The notes under the pieces are model-generated. The model did no database searches. It saw nothing but the letters and a program-made list of their open reading frames with translations, and had not been told where the DNA came from. From Triangularia verruculosa (taxonomy: Eukaryota > Ascomycota > Sordariomycetes > Sordariales > Podosporaceae), in the NCBI GenBank assembly GCA_033296885.1, contig MU863922.1:181363-245362 (forward strand): a stretch of DNA of 64,000 bases. The letters are read 5' to 3'. Numbering within the stretch: the stretch's first letter is position 1; the number at the start of each line of letters is the position of its first letter. The position numbers and the translations under genes were made by a program. This document shows positions 35,740 to 47,351 of the stretch, piece by piece.

Positions 35740-36581
35740 ATGGCTCCCTCAAAACCTTTCATTCGAGTCCGAAAGGCTGAACTGGTCGATACTGATGCTA
35801 TCGTCAGGATTCACTACGACGCTTTCGACGATGATGTGATGAATGGGCTCATGTATCCCGGTGGTGCCACAGAAGCCTCCAGGAGAACTTTCGGGGAGCG
35901 GGTGTTTCCGACGCCTCAATCCGAGGAAGAGCTCGCGAAGAATGGGGAGGCCTTTCTGAACGTGGCCGAGTACTTCCCAGAAGGACCTGATGGGCCCAGT
36001 GAGGTGGTCGCTCTCTCGAAATGGACTCTTCACCGACACCCTCGGACGGAGGAGCAGTGGAAGGCGGAGAACTTCGTTCCCACAGTCGAGCACTTTGGCG
36101 AGGGCGCCGATCTTTCCGTCATAGATGCATTTATTGGGGAGATGCACAGGAAGCAAAGAGATCATGCAAAGGGGGAAGCAGCTTTGTGTAAGATCTCGCT
36201 CGATCTTATTTTGCATAGGCAGTCTTTCGAGTTCAGTTGCTGATTCTTGACCCCGCAGTCCTCGGCATCCTGGTATGCAGCCCGGACCGTCAGCGCTTGG
36301 GCGCCGGATCGGCTCTTCTAAAGTGGGGAGTCGATCTCGCCGATAGTCTTGGGCTTCCCACCAGGCTCGAGTCTTCTCCCGTTGGCTACTCCCTTTATCG
36401 AAAATTTGGGTTCGAGGATGTAGACGTGCTGGACTTGAATGTTGGAGAAAGGTGGGGTGTTACCAAAGCAGAAGGACGGCACTGGGGAGAAAACAACGCT
36501 GTGGCACTTGCCGGGCCAGTACCCGAGGGCGTACACAGGTCCGTGATCATGAGACGGCCGGCTAAGGGTGCCACTGCATGA
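35740..36581 (+). CDS. GNAT-family N-acetyltransferase
   Basis: Exons 35740-36187 and 36259-36581 give 256 residues. I place the intron with donor GTAAGA and acceptor CGCAG, giving GEAAL|FLGILVCSPDRQRLGAG in frame. This restores the GNAT core: a beta strand (LGILVCSP), the acetyl-CoA pyrophosphate loop RQRLGAG (R/Q-x-x-G-x-G/A), and the C-terminal YSLYRKFGFEDVD motif typical of the last helix and strand. Fungal relatives of this length are numerous and mostly uncharacterised; substrates could be small molecules or amines. The N-terminal half is divergent. Other acceptors (GCATAG, TTCAG) exist between 36220 and 36236 but do not give a clean join. Confidence 0.87.
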
Positions 36582-37281
36582 GGAAGAGACGGGCGTTTGT
36601 CACAATTTGTTTAGTGGGTTCAATATCACGATTGTTACCCATCAATAGCTCGGGTCCGGTCACAGTCCTGGTGCTCGTAGCCGATCGATCTTCAATTTTC
36701 TAGAAGAAGCTCGCCTCAGTCAAGGTTTCTCACCCGGGGGGTTTTCTCCGTACGGTGCACGTTCCAGATTCTTTCTCTCTCAGTCTCGAGGAAGGAACTT
36801 GAAGAAACTGGCGGCCACAGTGTCAGGGAGGCCAGATGCTTGAGTGGGGCCATAATAGGGCCAGGGAAGTAGCAAGAACATACCTAGAAAGCGCGGCAAG
36901 CGTATGAAAGAGCACACCGGTCCGTAGCCACATCGTACGAGCGACGGCTGTTAGGCTGAACTTAATCACGTCGGTCAAGTGTCTGCACTGGTCTGGGACA
37001 AGAAGCTGTGGAGCTGTGCCTGAAAAAGCGGCTCTTCGAAGCGAAGCGGCACGGCCACAAAGTCGGGCTTGATGGAGACGACGTCAAACCTGCGACTGCC
37101 AGGGAGTCCCCAAAGCGAGGTCGAGGGGTCCCAGACATCACCAGATTCCCTTCAGGTCCAGGGATAAGAACCCCCCTCACACCACCAGTTGTCTTCCTCT
37201 TTTGAAACTACCCTCCTTCTCCTTCTGCTTCAGCAACCAACCAACAGAACACCCCCTTGACACACCATCAAGACCGTCACC
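36582..37281. other. Intergenic, GNAT to secreted protein
   Basis: No gene is supported. The CT-rich leader just before 37282 fits a promoter and 5' UTR. Confidence 0.5.
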
Positions 37282-37987
37282 ATGCTTTCCAGGATTCTTT
37301 TGACCACAGTCGCCTCCTTGGCACCCCTGTCCCAGGCTCTCACGGCTCCTGACCCCAAGTACGGAGTCGTCGACATCCAGTTTGACATGCCCATCGATCC
37401 CACCGACAACGCCAGCGCAACTGTGTCTATCACTGGAACCATCCAACAAGCCGTTGCCAAGATGGAGGCTGATTATCCCGGCTGGACCAATCTCTTTCTT
37501 CAGCCCGACGTCGACGAGGAAGATGACGAGCCTGTTCTTGGCAAATCCGACAATTACAACTGCTTTGGCCGCTGGCAAAAGTGCCCGTGGAATCATATCA
37601 ACGCCGGTCAGCGTTACCTCAGAAGTCTCCCTGCGGACAAGCCTCCCAAGAACGGTGCTGGACCAGGCAACTGTGGCAGAGTGAGCTGCAGTTACAACTC
37701 CGCTATTTGGTGGTGCAACGATGCAAGTCTCTCGTTCCTCGCTCTTTTTCGTCCCCCCGCTCGGACTGGAGGTGGTGGCTAACGGGTGATGCCTTTCTAA
37801 GAATGCGGAGGAGTTCACCACTAGTTGGATTCTCATCGCCAACTCCGCCCGTTGGATGAACGGATTTGACGGCCATGATTCCGGACCAGGCGCCTGCACT
37901 GACAGCTCGGGGGCTCAATGGTATTCGGCTGGCCAGGCATTCTACGACCCGGGTTGGAACGTGATCATCAATGCGGACATTTGCTAA
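37282..37987 (+). CDS. Small secreted cysteine-containing protein with a GC-AG intron
   Basis: Exons 37282-37722 and 37802-37987 give 208 residues. The intron begins GCAAGT and ends CTAAG, and joins WWCND|NAEEF. The signal peptide is about 1-20 (LAPLSQA|LTAP). The mature part has an acidic spacer (VDEEDDEPV) and a domain with CFGRWQKC, then GNCGRVSCSYNSAIWWCND and a last cysteine at the C-terminus. Similar secreted proteins with the G-x-CGRVSCSYNSAI-W-CND core are widespread in ascomycetes, but I know no proven function. A GT alternative (GTCTCT, four bases downstream) also keeps the frame, though it is a weak donor. Confidence 0.78.
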
Positions 37988-38755
37988 GCGCGCAGTCCTG
38001 AGGAGGAGGGCGAACGATGGAAGAGACAAGGAGGATGACGCAGTATGCCGATAGCGAGTTTTTAGAGGGGAAAAGCCAGATAGATCTTGCTGAGACGGCC
38101 AAATTGGAGTGGAACAAGTCCTACCCCAACCCTTCTCTTGTCCTTGTGGATGTTGGTTTCCGTCTCTCCCATTCCTCAAAAACCCATGATGCCCAGTTCC
38201 CTTCGCTCAAGTATGCTTTTCACGACGGCGTGCCGAGAATCATGTGTGGTTCTATTGATTTCGAGGGGCACTTACACCAAAATTTCCAAAAATGGCAATT
38301 CTTGGCGATGCCCATCCTCCAGATTTCCTCCCGCTCATCCCCGCAGTCTATCCCCAGTTCGAAAACGGCCTTAGCCCCTTTTACCCCTGATTCTCCGAAT
38401 TCTCCGCACCACCCTCCGCATTGCCCGCTTACAACGCACCACTCAGCGCATGACCTTATATCGCGTTCGGAAAGGCGGCTATACTCCCCCAAGACATCCT
38501 TGGCAACCAAGTGTCATTCCCATAGGGGCAATCACGGCTGCTGTAGCTCCGAGGATGCCACCTATTTCTTCCAAGTGTCCATCTTCGAGGTCAAAAACGT
38601 CGATAACTTTTGAACCTGTGCTCATCTGACGAAAGAAAGCTTGATGATCGCAACATCTCCAACTTCCTCGGATCGAAACTTTTCGACTTTGTGTGTGATT
38701 GTTCTCAGTGATAGCCCCGAAGGTGAAGAGAGGTGAAGAGAATACCACCAACAGC
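37988..38755. other. Intergenic, secreted protein to SET gene
   Basis: A 198-codon frame at 38017-38613 starts only 30 bases after the previous stop and has no domain or normal composition. I take this region as 3' UTR plus promoter. Confidence 0.5.
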
Positions 38756-41045
38756 ATGGCAGCTGTGCTTCCCTCTCCGCCAGCCACCAGCCCTGGGCTT
38801 GACGGCGTAATCGTCAAACCAGACACCACCAGAACCCCAAGAACCAAGCCAACAAAAGAGGAACTCCTCCAGACACACGCCATACATGTTCAGAAGCAGG
38901 CGAATTCGCCCGAGAACGCGCCGAGACCAGTGAAGCAGCCCAACTTGGCGCATGCCTACCCTGCCTCGACAAAGTCCATCCGGGAAGTTAACATTGTAAC
39001 TTTTCACTCCATCATCCTCAGAACTGTGCAAGAGTCTAACAAGCCCCCAGGTCCCTCTTTCAGAGCTCGAAGTCAACTCTCACCACAGAGGGTCAGGCTT
39101 GATCTTGAAAGTCATCAGTCCACCTTTCCTTGGCGCGGGAGCCGTAAGCATAGTTGAGGATGAGTTCGGCAACGTGGACAAGATTTCCATCTACAACCAA
39201 AACGACTCTTCCATCCTCTCCGGTGTGCCAGAGGGGTGCATCATTGGCGTCAAGGAGCCGTACTACACCATAAACGGCAAGAATGCGGACGGTAGCGAGG
39301 ATTATATGATCTGCGTTGACCACCCCTCAGATGTGACACTGATCAGGTTCACTGACCCAATCATCCCGGAATCATTGAGGCTGGGGCCATTGCTCAAGGC
39401 GGCGGAAGACTGGAAGAAGGCTGGTGACACGGCATTCTTGGAGAAGGACTTCCCAACAGCGGTGTTCTGGTAGGTGATCCTTGTGCAATAGAGCCGAGTG
39501 AGAATGAGAGGAAAGCTGACATGCAACAGTTACACAGAGGCCTTGGATTGTGCGGAAGATGAAGGATTCAAACCATCGGTCTACACCAAGCGTGCTGGGA
39601 CAAATCTCATCCTCGGACGCTACGATGCCGCAAAGGAGGACTCCTTGGCCTCTCGCACAGGTGCAACCACTGATTGGAAAGCATACTACACCGCTGGACG
39701 AGCATGCTATGGACTGTGCAATTACTCGGAATCAAAGGAGTATCTTTCAAAAGCTCTTGAGCTCAATCCAACCAACCCAGCCATCAAGAAAGAGTACGAG
39801 CGCTGCCTTGCCAGACTACACGAGGAAGAAACCGGTGACTACAACTTCGAAGCTATCTACAAGTCTCTCAGCCCGCAGTCGGTCCACTTGGACCTGGGGT
39901 CGTTCACCCGAAACACAGAGGTCAAGGCTAGCCCGCTGCACGGAAGAGGATTGTTCGCCACCAAGGACCTCGCACCCGGTGATCTCGTCTTCGCCGAAAA
40001 AGCCACGCTCATGCCTAACCAATACGAGCCGTCGAGGGCATCAGCTGCGTTGTATGCTCTCACAGTCCGGCAACTCCTGGACAATCCATCTCTCTGCAAA
40101 TATGTCCTCCAGCTCTACCCAGGCGAGATGTCGTACGAACGCAACCCTCTTGAAGGCACGCTCGTCGACGGTGTTCCGGTACTAGACGTGTTCGTGATTG
40201 AGGGTATTCGCAACAAGAACTGCTTCTCCGTTCCGCTGTCGACACTCGAAGACACGAGACCAAACGCTCAGGAAGGCCGCCAAGCGAGGGGCCTTTGGGT
40301 CCATGCCAGTAACCTCAACCATGCTTGTGTGCCCAACACTCTCCGATCTTTCCTCGGCGACATGCTCGTCTCCCGCGCCACTCGGCACATTAAGGCCGGC
40401 GAGGAAATCTTCCAACAGTATGTCCCGGTCAAGTCTCTTCCCGATGTTCGCAATAGTGTGTACAGGGACGGCTGGGGGTTCGAGTGTTCGTGCACGCTGT
40501 GCGTCGCCGAGCTGAAGACATCGTCAGAGGCAAACCGGGAGAAGAGGAAGGAATTACTTGCACAGGTAGAGAAGATCTTGAACAAGAAGACGCCCCGGGG
40601 CAAGACGATCATACCCGATGCGACGATTCGATCGGTAGACAAGCTGATTAGGCAGTCGGAGGAGGCCCACGAGCCAGAGATCTACGGTCGGCTGCCGAGA
40701 TTGACGCTGATTTATGGAAGTAACTGGTTAGTCGGAGCGTATAGGGGGAAGAAGAACTATGCCAAGACGATTAGGCATGCAGTGAAGGTGCTGAGAAACT
40801 TTGGATTCGACATGCCGCAAGGGGCGGAAAGCATGGACAAGGTGTGGAAGCCGAAGGACATCTTCTTCGCGGAAGAGTGGCACTCGCTGATGACGATCCA
40901 TGTTGTGGTTGCCTTAAGACGGCTGGCGGAGGCATACAATGGACTGGGAAAGAAGGAGATGGCCGGGAGAAGTGTGGAGGCAGCGGAGTTTGGTTACCTG
41001 TTGATTACCGGGTTCAACAATGACCTCAGCAATTTGGATAGATAG
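38756..41045 (+). CDS. TPR-SET domain protein (putative lysine methyltransferase)
   Basis: Exons 38756-38995, 39051-39469 and 39530-41045 give 724 residues. Donors are GTAACT and GTAGGT; acceptors are CCCAG and ACAG. Both joins hold the frame (REVNI|VPLSEL; FWCYTEAL with the Cys codon split). An N-terminal Pro-rich stretch and a beta-rich domain are followed by TPR-like helices (about 200-325, e.g. AAEDWKKAGDTAFLEKDF and EYLSKALELNPTNPA). The SET domain spans about 360-540: GRGLFATKDLAPGDLVFAEK, then NHACVPNT (the NHSCxPN site for cofactor), GEEIFQQYV and the post-SET cysteines ECSCTLC. The SET core has the SMYD split form, but no MYND finger is present. Substrate unknown; cytoplasmic or nuclear. 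Confidence 0.9.
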
Positions 41046-42228
41046 GTAGGTAGGAGGAGCTGCAGGAGGTGGAGGTGAAGACAGGAAAGACGGGCACTCT
41101 TTCACAGCGGACGTGAAAGGAATGACCCCAGGACAGAGAAGATGGTGTGAGCACAACATCAGCATGGGGATCTACTGTGGGATTACGACGGGATTTTGGC
41201 CAAAAAGGAAGTAGCAACATGTACAGTAAACTCTAGGTAATTGGACCAGCTTTCTTCCCCTTGCCTGAATGGAGTTCCAAGACCTTCTGCGGACCCGCTC
41301 AATGATCGGCTTCTTCTTTCGAGCGAGGGGTAACGTACGACAAGATCTTAGGGTAGGTAGGCACACTAGGTGGATGAGCAGGGATGAGGGATTCTATTGG
41401 CAGCCATCAGAGCCTTCCTAATGCGTGGCCTTGAGGCTAGGGCAGGGCTGCGAAGGCAAAGGGCGGAAGAAATGCGTCACGTCCTCTTTTTCTCTCACAG
41501 TGTGACCTTTTCCGTCTGCAAACCAATCCTTCGCCTGTTCACATCGTTAGCACCAACCGAGCAGAGATGGTCTTTTCACCGCTCTGACTTCTTCCTATGG
41601 CCTCATCACCTCCAGTCCCTTTGAGCCATTGTGCAGACTTTCACACCTTTACGGATCTTCCCCTGCTCCTCCAAATTGTGATAATTCTGGAGATACTGAC
41701 CCAGGTTGATGAATACCAGCTGGAGGTTTGGCGGCATAGTGCCCATGGCATTGTTTCAACACAGTGGACGACACAATCACTTTCCTCGGAGATTTCTGCC
41801 AGCTCCTGATCGAGCCAACAACCAAGCAACCCCAACCACCTTACCCAGAGTACTATTATCCTCTCCTCTCTTTTCCAAGCACAAGGGTTTCCATCCTTGG
41901 ACTGTGTCGCCAATTGGACTGCAATTTTGTACGTCCATGCGTCAATTATTTGGTTTCAATGTCACTAACAACCATGTCGACCCAGGTTTGAGGATAACAT
42001 CTTACAACACAACTTTGCAACCGAATTCGCTCCGCCATGCCTGCTGCGGTTCATCCAGTCAAATCCGGCCGGCTATGGCTCTGGTGCGTTTGGCCAAAAG
42101 TCGACTCGCATCTTGCTCCAAACGGCGGAGGCGCCTACCATCGCTCGAACTGACATCGTCTATTTTCCTGGTTTCACGGCGTGGTTCTACCAGAGCAATA
42201 ATCTGAGTGGAAATGGAGGTGTCCCGGC

Positions 42229-42520
42229 TGCTTGCTGCTGCTGCTGCTGCTGCTTTTATTATTGCTGCTGTTTTGGGTGGTGTTTTGGGTGGTGATTTTT
42301 GGTAGAGGTATCTTTGGCGTTGTTGTTGTTTGCTATTGTTGCTATTGTTGTTGCTGTTGTTGCGCTCGTGGGATGATGCACTGGGATGACATGGGGGACA
42401 GACCGAGGAGAAGCCATGCGGGGAGGGGGGCGGGGACGATGACTGGGATGACATGATGCGCTGGGTTGTCGGGGGTAGTATTGGTGTTGGTACTGCTGTT
42501 GCTGTTGCTGTTGCTAGTAC
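42229..42520. repeat. Trinucleotide/hexanucleotide microsatellites (GCT, GTT, TTGCTG)
   Basis: Runs of GCT at about 42236-42255, GTT/GCT mixtures at 42317-42363 and TTGCTG units at 42488-42515. They create open frames of Leu or Gln/Asn in several phases, which should not be read as genes. Confidence 0.85.
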
Positions 42521-42575
42521 AGGATGATGTCTGGGATGACATGGTGCCGTCGAATTTGGGCGTTCCTTTCTTTTG

Positions 42576-42692
42576 TATTATTTTTGTTTTGTTTCTTGAT
42601 GGTATTCTTCCATGTATCATTTCTTTTTTGTTTCTTGGTTCTATTCTTTCATGTATTATTTCTTTTTTGTTTTTTGGTGGTATTCTTCCATG
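42576..42692. repeat. Three tandem copies of a 39-base T-rich unit
   Basis: Units at 42576-42614, 42615-42653 and 42654-42692 each end in CATG and share the pattern TATYATTTCTTTTTTGTTT. A fourth, partial copy follows. Because 39 is divisible by 3, the copies keep a 216-codon Phe/Leu frame open on +. I regard that frame as non-coding. Confidence 0.8.
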
Positions 42693-44728
42693 TATCCTTT
42701 CTTGCTTCCTGTATTCTTTTGTACTTCTTATCCATCCGTTTATGTACGCTCTTTTCAGAGCTGGCTGAGTGTTGTTCCAGGTATGGTGGGCAGTTGGCCC
42801 CCATGGGAGCCGAAGGCGGGGTTGGGCCTATGGCCCGTCGGCGACCTATTCCAGGCGCAGAGCTTGTCTGTATCTCTTATATGTATCATTACCCTGTATC
42901 TCCTTTGCGTACGATAGCACCGTTGACCGCGTTTGGAGTAGAGGAGCTCGACTCTGGTCTTGAATTTGATATCAGCTGTTTCTGGTGCTTTTTCATTTTG
43001 AAACATGCTATTCCGGACTGTCTTGATGTGATCAACTTAATGTTGCCTTCGGACTTCTATTCTCCACGAAGCTCTAACTCGCAGCCTGAGCACGCCGAAC
43101 ACATCCCACCGCCCCTAATCACCTGTGTCCTCCCGTTAAAGCTCCATCTCAGTCATTTTTGGCTTGAACTATAGCGACTGCTGTGGATCCATCTCGACGC
43201 ATCCTGCCATGACGGGCTTCGAACCAATTTGAAGAGCTACCGGGCATCAACCGCACAATTAATCTAAGCACCGAGTACTGCAGACATGTATCGGCTTAAT
43301 GATATACCCTGATGGATCAAACACAATCTCTGCTTCTATTTTACTGCACTGGCCGCATGTGAAATCAATGAGTTTGACAAAGTGAAGCCGCTGCCTGCCC
43401 GAGCAACCCTACAGGTTGTCTGATGCACCGACTGGACCTCGGTTTTAAACGGCTGAGCAGATGAGGAAGGAAGGAGCGGAAACGATGCTTACGAGAAGCC
43501 CAGGCAGGAGATGACTCGGTTTTGGCCGCTTATCTTACAGGTACACATCACTGAGGCGGATTTACCTCAGCTGGACACGACTTCGAGGGAAGTCCAGGAC
43601 CGCCACCCTGGACCGGTTCCAGCAGGTATGTATAATTGAGTTGTGAACGAGTCTTGAGCACTGGGTGCTTCTTTCTATCTTTCCCCAAGGTACCTACTTT
43701 TGCGGCCCGGCCTCGATTCATCCGAGTCGATGCAGAGAGAATACTCAAGTAGGGACTCTTGCACTGAGAGAAACGGGGTAGCATAACACTATTGTATGCA
43801 ACGGGATTGTCACAGCCAATCCTCAGATACATGTTCATATTACTTTCACATCTTTCGTATGAAGCGAGCATCACCGGCACTCATAGAGGCACCCCATGCT
43901 GAACGTGGGCCTACCAGAATCAATTCGTGACTGCCAATGATGCTCCAATCAATAGAATGGGTTGAAAAGAGGGCCCAGCTGCAGTCATCAATCTTGCCTG
44001 TCCTGCTTGTCAAAGTTAGAGCTCGGCCGCTAGAAATCCTCACCAGTTGCTGTCGCTGCTATTACCTTCGTATCAAGGCGGGGCTTGCCGCCTCATGAGG
44101 TGGTCCTTGTTGTTCTTGACGTCAAGTTATGTCATACCCTCGGCCCTGGTCGTGGGGCAACTCCACCTCTTCTCCTTCTACCTGCCTCGGAATGGTGTGG
44201 GAGAACTAAGAGAAAGTTGATCGGTCAATCAAACTCGGTAGTTCCAGGAAGTGAAACCTGAGTCTGCACCTCTTGGGCCACATGGATGCTGTCTGCGAGG
44301 GGCGGTGCTTTCCATTTTCAAAGAACGGTTGATTGGGCCAATAGGGACGGAAACGCTTTTGTGCCCACCTAAGAGATGTTGTAGATGGGACGATCCTGGG
44401 TTTTGCCTGGCAGGTTAGCCCGCTCTTTCCTCATTGTCGAGCTTGTGGTCAAGGGGGCAGCCAGGTGAGCGGCGGACAGAGATGTCCGGACCTTTGATTG
44501 TGCTGCTTATTGGAGAGCTTCTCCGAAGGAAAGTGGTGCCATGGTTTGGGTCCTGGTGGGCCGTAGTCCTCTCAGATTCAGCTTTTGCTTCTTCCTCTTC
44601 TGCTCCTATTCATCAACAACCTCGATTTCCCCCCTCCTCTCCTCTGCTCTCACTCTCCACTCTCTCTATCCGTCTTCCCTGGTGGCATTGATCCCGACGA
44701 GATCAAACCACAAGTCACCTCATACATG

Positions 44729-44805
44729 CCTGGGGCGTAGTCCCCCACCGAACCACGCTTTGTTTCATGCACTCCGGCCATCTGGTGGGGGACTGCGCCC
44801 CCAGG
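44729..44805. repeat. Imperfect 21/22-base inverted repeat, 34-base spacer
   Basis: The left arm 44729-44749 and right arm 44784-44805 pair with one mismatch (a T opposite G) and one extra base. Both arms contain the block CCCCCACC or its complement. The pair could form a hairpin in RNA or be the ends of a tiny element. Confidence 0.6.
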
Positions 44806-45035
44806 TGATCCAACACGGATAACTCGGGAAAGTATCTATTTATCATTAACAGTATTTCTATCGGTATGTCAGCAGCATTTTCGTTGACTCTCTCCCCTTA
44901 TCGACTCATCGCCATTGCTTTGGATTATGTCGCTGACGTCAAGGCTTGAGTAGATATATTCATGACTGTCGCATCCATCTCGGCTGGGTACATACCTGTT
45001 TCCTTACCTTAGCCTTGATTTTGTTCTTTCGCTGA

Positions 45036-45054
45036 CGCGAAGCGACTCGCTTCG
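45036..45054. repeat. Perfect 9-base palindrome with one-base centre
   Basis: GCGAAGCGA, C, TCGCTTCGC. Such CG-rich palindromes occur scattered in fungal intergenic DNA. Function unknown. Confidence 0.7.
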
Positions 45055-46525
45055 CAGCCCAGAGACTCTCGCCACTCTCGAACTCTATCTGGGAGCCAAG
45101 TCATCACATTGGATTTATTATTAGTATTGGTGGGCCTCACCGTCCTTGGGCCAAAGATGCGTCGCTAACGTTCTGTCGAAGATGTCCATCTTATCTGCAG
45201 CATCGATAGCCTTCCATTATCAACATGCTTATTTATCATTCTTGGTACGGATCGGTCTTGGATGATGTACCAGGATGCCAGGTCGGTCGACAACAAGAAA
45301 TTGATGGCGTTACGAGAGATCATTCTGCACCAGTCGTCATCATGGGTGCCCACTGGCAGAACCACCTCACAGTCACTGCGTTCAGAAGAAGATCTTTATG
45401 GCCACCAACTCGGCACCCTGACCAGAATGAAATGAGGGAGCCCGCCTTGAAGTACCATTATCTCCCTCTACCCTGGCCTTTACTCGACTGGGCTCAACAG
45501 CTGTGCCGACCCATCATTGAACCAGAGACACTCCGTCCCCGGTGACTCGTCGCGATTACTGCCACCACCACCATCAACACCAACATACGCACCAGTCTCC
45601 GCTTGGCTGGGGAGTTTTGCAACTCTAAGGGTAGCTGTCAACGTTGGAGTATCTTGACAGATCGAATCCCACCCGAGTACCAGATGGTCTTGGTTGCGGG
45701 CGAAGACGGCCTTTTGGCTATGGCAGAAGTTGTACTCTTCGGTCTCTGCTGTTTGAACTCCAGGACTCACAGGGAGCCAAGACTTTTGGTGGGGTAGAAG
45801 GAAAAGGCGAGACTGAGCATGAAACTGGCTGGCTGTAGTGAAACAACTGGCGGAGTGAGCTGCCAAAGGTTGGACTGTGAACTTCCATATCCGAGTACTC
45901 ACACAAGAGAAAGAGATATCTACTTGATGTCAACCTGGCCGTTTGATGCTAGCATGGCAGATGGAGTAGGCAGAGTGGCTAGAGAAGCAATGGACATCGT
46001 TCACTCCTTGCCTTTTGCATTCTTCCACAACATCAAGGACCGAAATCACGACATATTGCCATGGGATCGGGAAAAGAGTGCACCAAATCAGCACACAGAT
46101 TGGAAAACCTTCATCGACTGCAAGTGCTCGCGATTGTACATTGTCCCTGGAACATCGAAGGATATTATTCCCAGAAGATGCTTGGTACTCTGGTCCATAA
46201 TCAAGGCTACAAGGTCCATGGCCGGTCCTGATAATCTTTTGACAGTTTGGGTGTGGACTTCTCATCCGAGCTCGTTGGCTTCCGGTTCTGACTGAGTTTT
46301 GGACCCGCCGACAACTGCCAATGGACGACCTCGTCGACGACCTTTCAGCCTTTTTCAATCTCTGATTGCTCGGCAGACTTTTTTCAGTTGCTCCCGCCGA
46401 TTTCCGCCAGAGCTTGCTCTACTTCTTAAGAGCAGCATGCCAATTATCACCACCAGTCAAATAATTCGACAAGAGCTTTTCCGACTGCGACCTCACCTCA
46501 ACATAGCAGCCTACAGGTTGACAAC

Positions 46526-47351
46526 ATGGTCAACAACAACCGCGCGGGCGCGCGACGCCACCTCGCCCAGCAAGCGTATCTACCACCCGCTCCGAAGCGC
46601 GACGAGAAGGTCGTGCCAGCATACTGGGCGCACTACTGCGCGTTCACCGAGAAGGAGGAGTGGTGAGTCGCATCCTCGCGTTGTCTGCACACTGCGATGG
46701 AGCACCGATCTGTGACACCGAAACACACAATTAGGTATATTTCTAACATTTCTGTCACGCAGGAACTTTTGGCAGGGCGGCCCGGATACCTGTGTGAACT
46801 GCGGCCATACCACGAACCCGGCGACAATTCTGCGCAACAGAGACGGACAGAAACTGGAGACAGTTGAGGGGGAGAACCTCCTCGAAGATCGGTTCGTGGA
46901 CTGGTGGGCGATTTGTTGCCGATGCCAGCGATGGCAGGAGAATGTACTTCCGGCACACTTGCTCTATGGTCGCATTTACAGGGCTGAGGGCGAGAATTGC
47001 TGTCACCATTGTCGAAACCTTGCGGCCGGCATGGGAAGCTGCCCGAGTTGTGTCGTAATCACCAAGCATCGTGAACTCACTCACACGATGGGTGGCTCAA
47101 ATATCCCCGGCGGCGCACAGGACAGGCATGTCAAGGCGTTGTTGGCGAGACGCCAGCGTGAGCGTTCCCCATTCCACCCGAGCTTTTACCACACAACAGA
47201 GTCGACGACGACCACGACGAACAGAGGAATGGAGGATCAGAAGAAGGACGAGAAAGAAGCCTCGGATGGCAAGGAAAAAATGGATGATCAGGAGGAGGAG
47301 ATCTCGACTGTCAAGGAGAACACAGAGGATGACGAACGCAAGGGCCTCTAG
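46526..47351 (+). CDS. CxxC-rich putative zinc-binding protein, unknown function
   Basis: Exons 46526-46662 and 46763-47351 give 241 residues. The 100-base intron has donor GTGAGT and acceptor CGCAG, splits a Trp codon and joins EKEEW|NFWQGGPD. The central part has four close cysteine pairs, CVNC, CCRC, CCHHC and CPSC, over about 105 residues with GH and HCR nearby. This suggests two zinc sites, like a zinc-ribbon or treble-clef fold. The last 60 residues are Lys/Glu/Asp-rich and disordered. There is no signal peptide or membrane segment. I do not recognise the family. The start fits because the frame upstream of the intron is open only from this ATG and is basic (NNNRAGARRH). Confidence 0.68.

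Larger units (their letters stand above)
41046..46525. other. Gene-poor 5.5 kb interval
   Basis: I cannot support a protein gene here. Frames are short or driven by simple repeats (see the 42.2-42.7 kb entries). CT-rich tracts, a palindrome at 45036-45054 and an inverted repeat at 44729-44805 are the only structure. GC content is ordinary and there is no sign of RIP. It may hold regulatory sequence, non-coding RNA or an unrecognised orphan gene. Confidence 0.5.

Noticed and set aside
38017..38613. 198-codon plus-strand frame after the secreted-protein gene
   Set aside because: It starts 30 bases after a stop and has low-complexity His/Pro/Ser content; more likely a 3' UTR.
42059..42454. Gln/Asn/Ala-rich minus-strand frame
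   Set aside because: It is the reverse reading of the GCT/GTT microsatellites; no independent support.
42524..43174. 216-codon hydrophobic plus-strand frame
   Set aside because: Kept open by the 39-base tandem repeat; no membrane-protein family features beyond the repeats.
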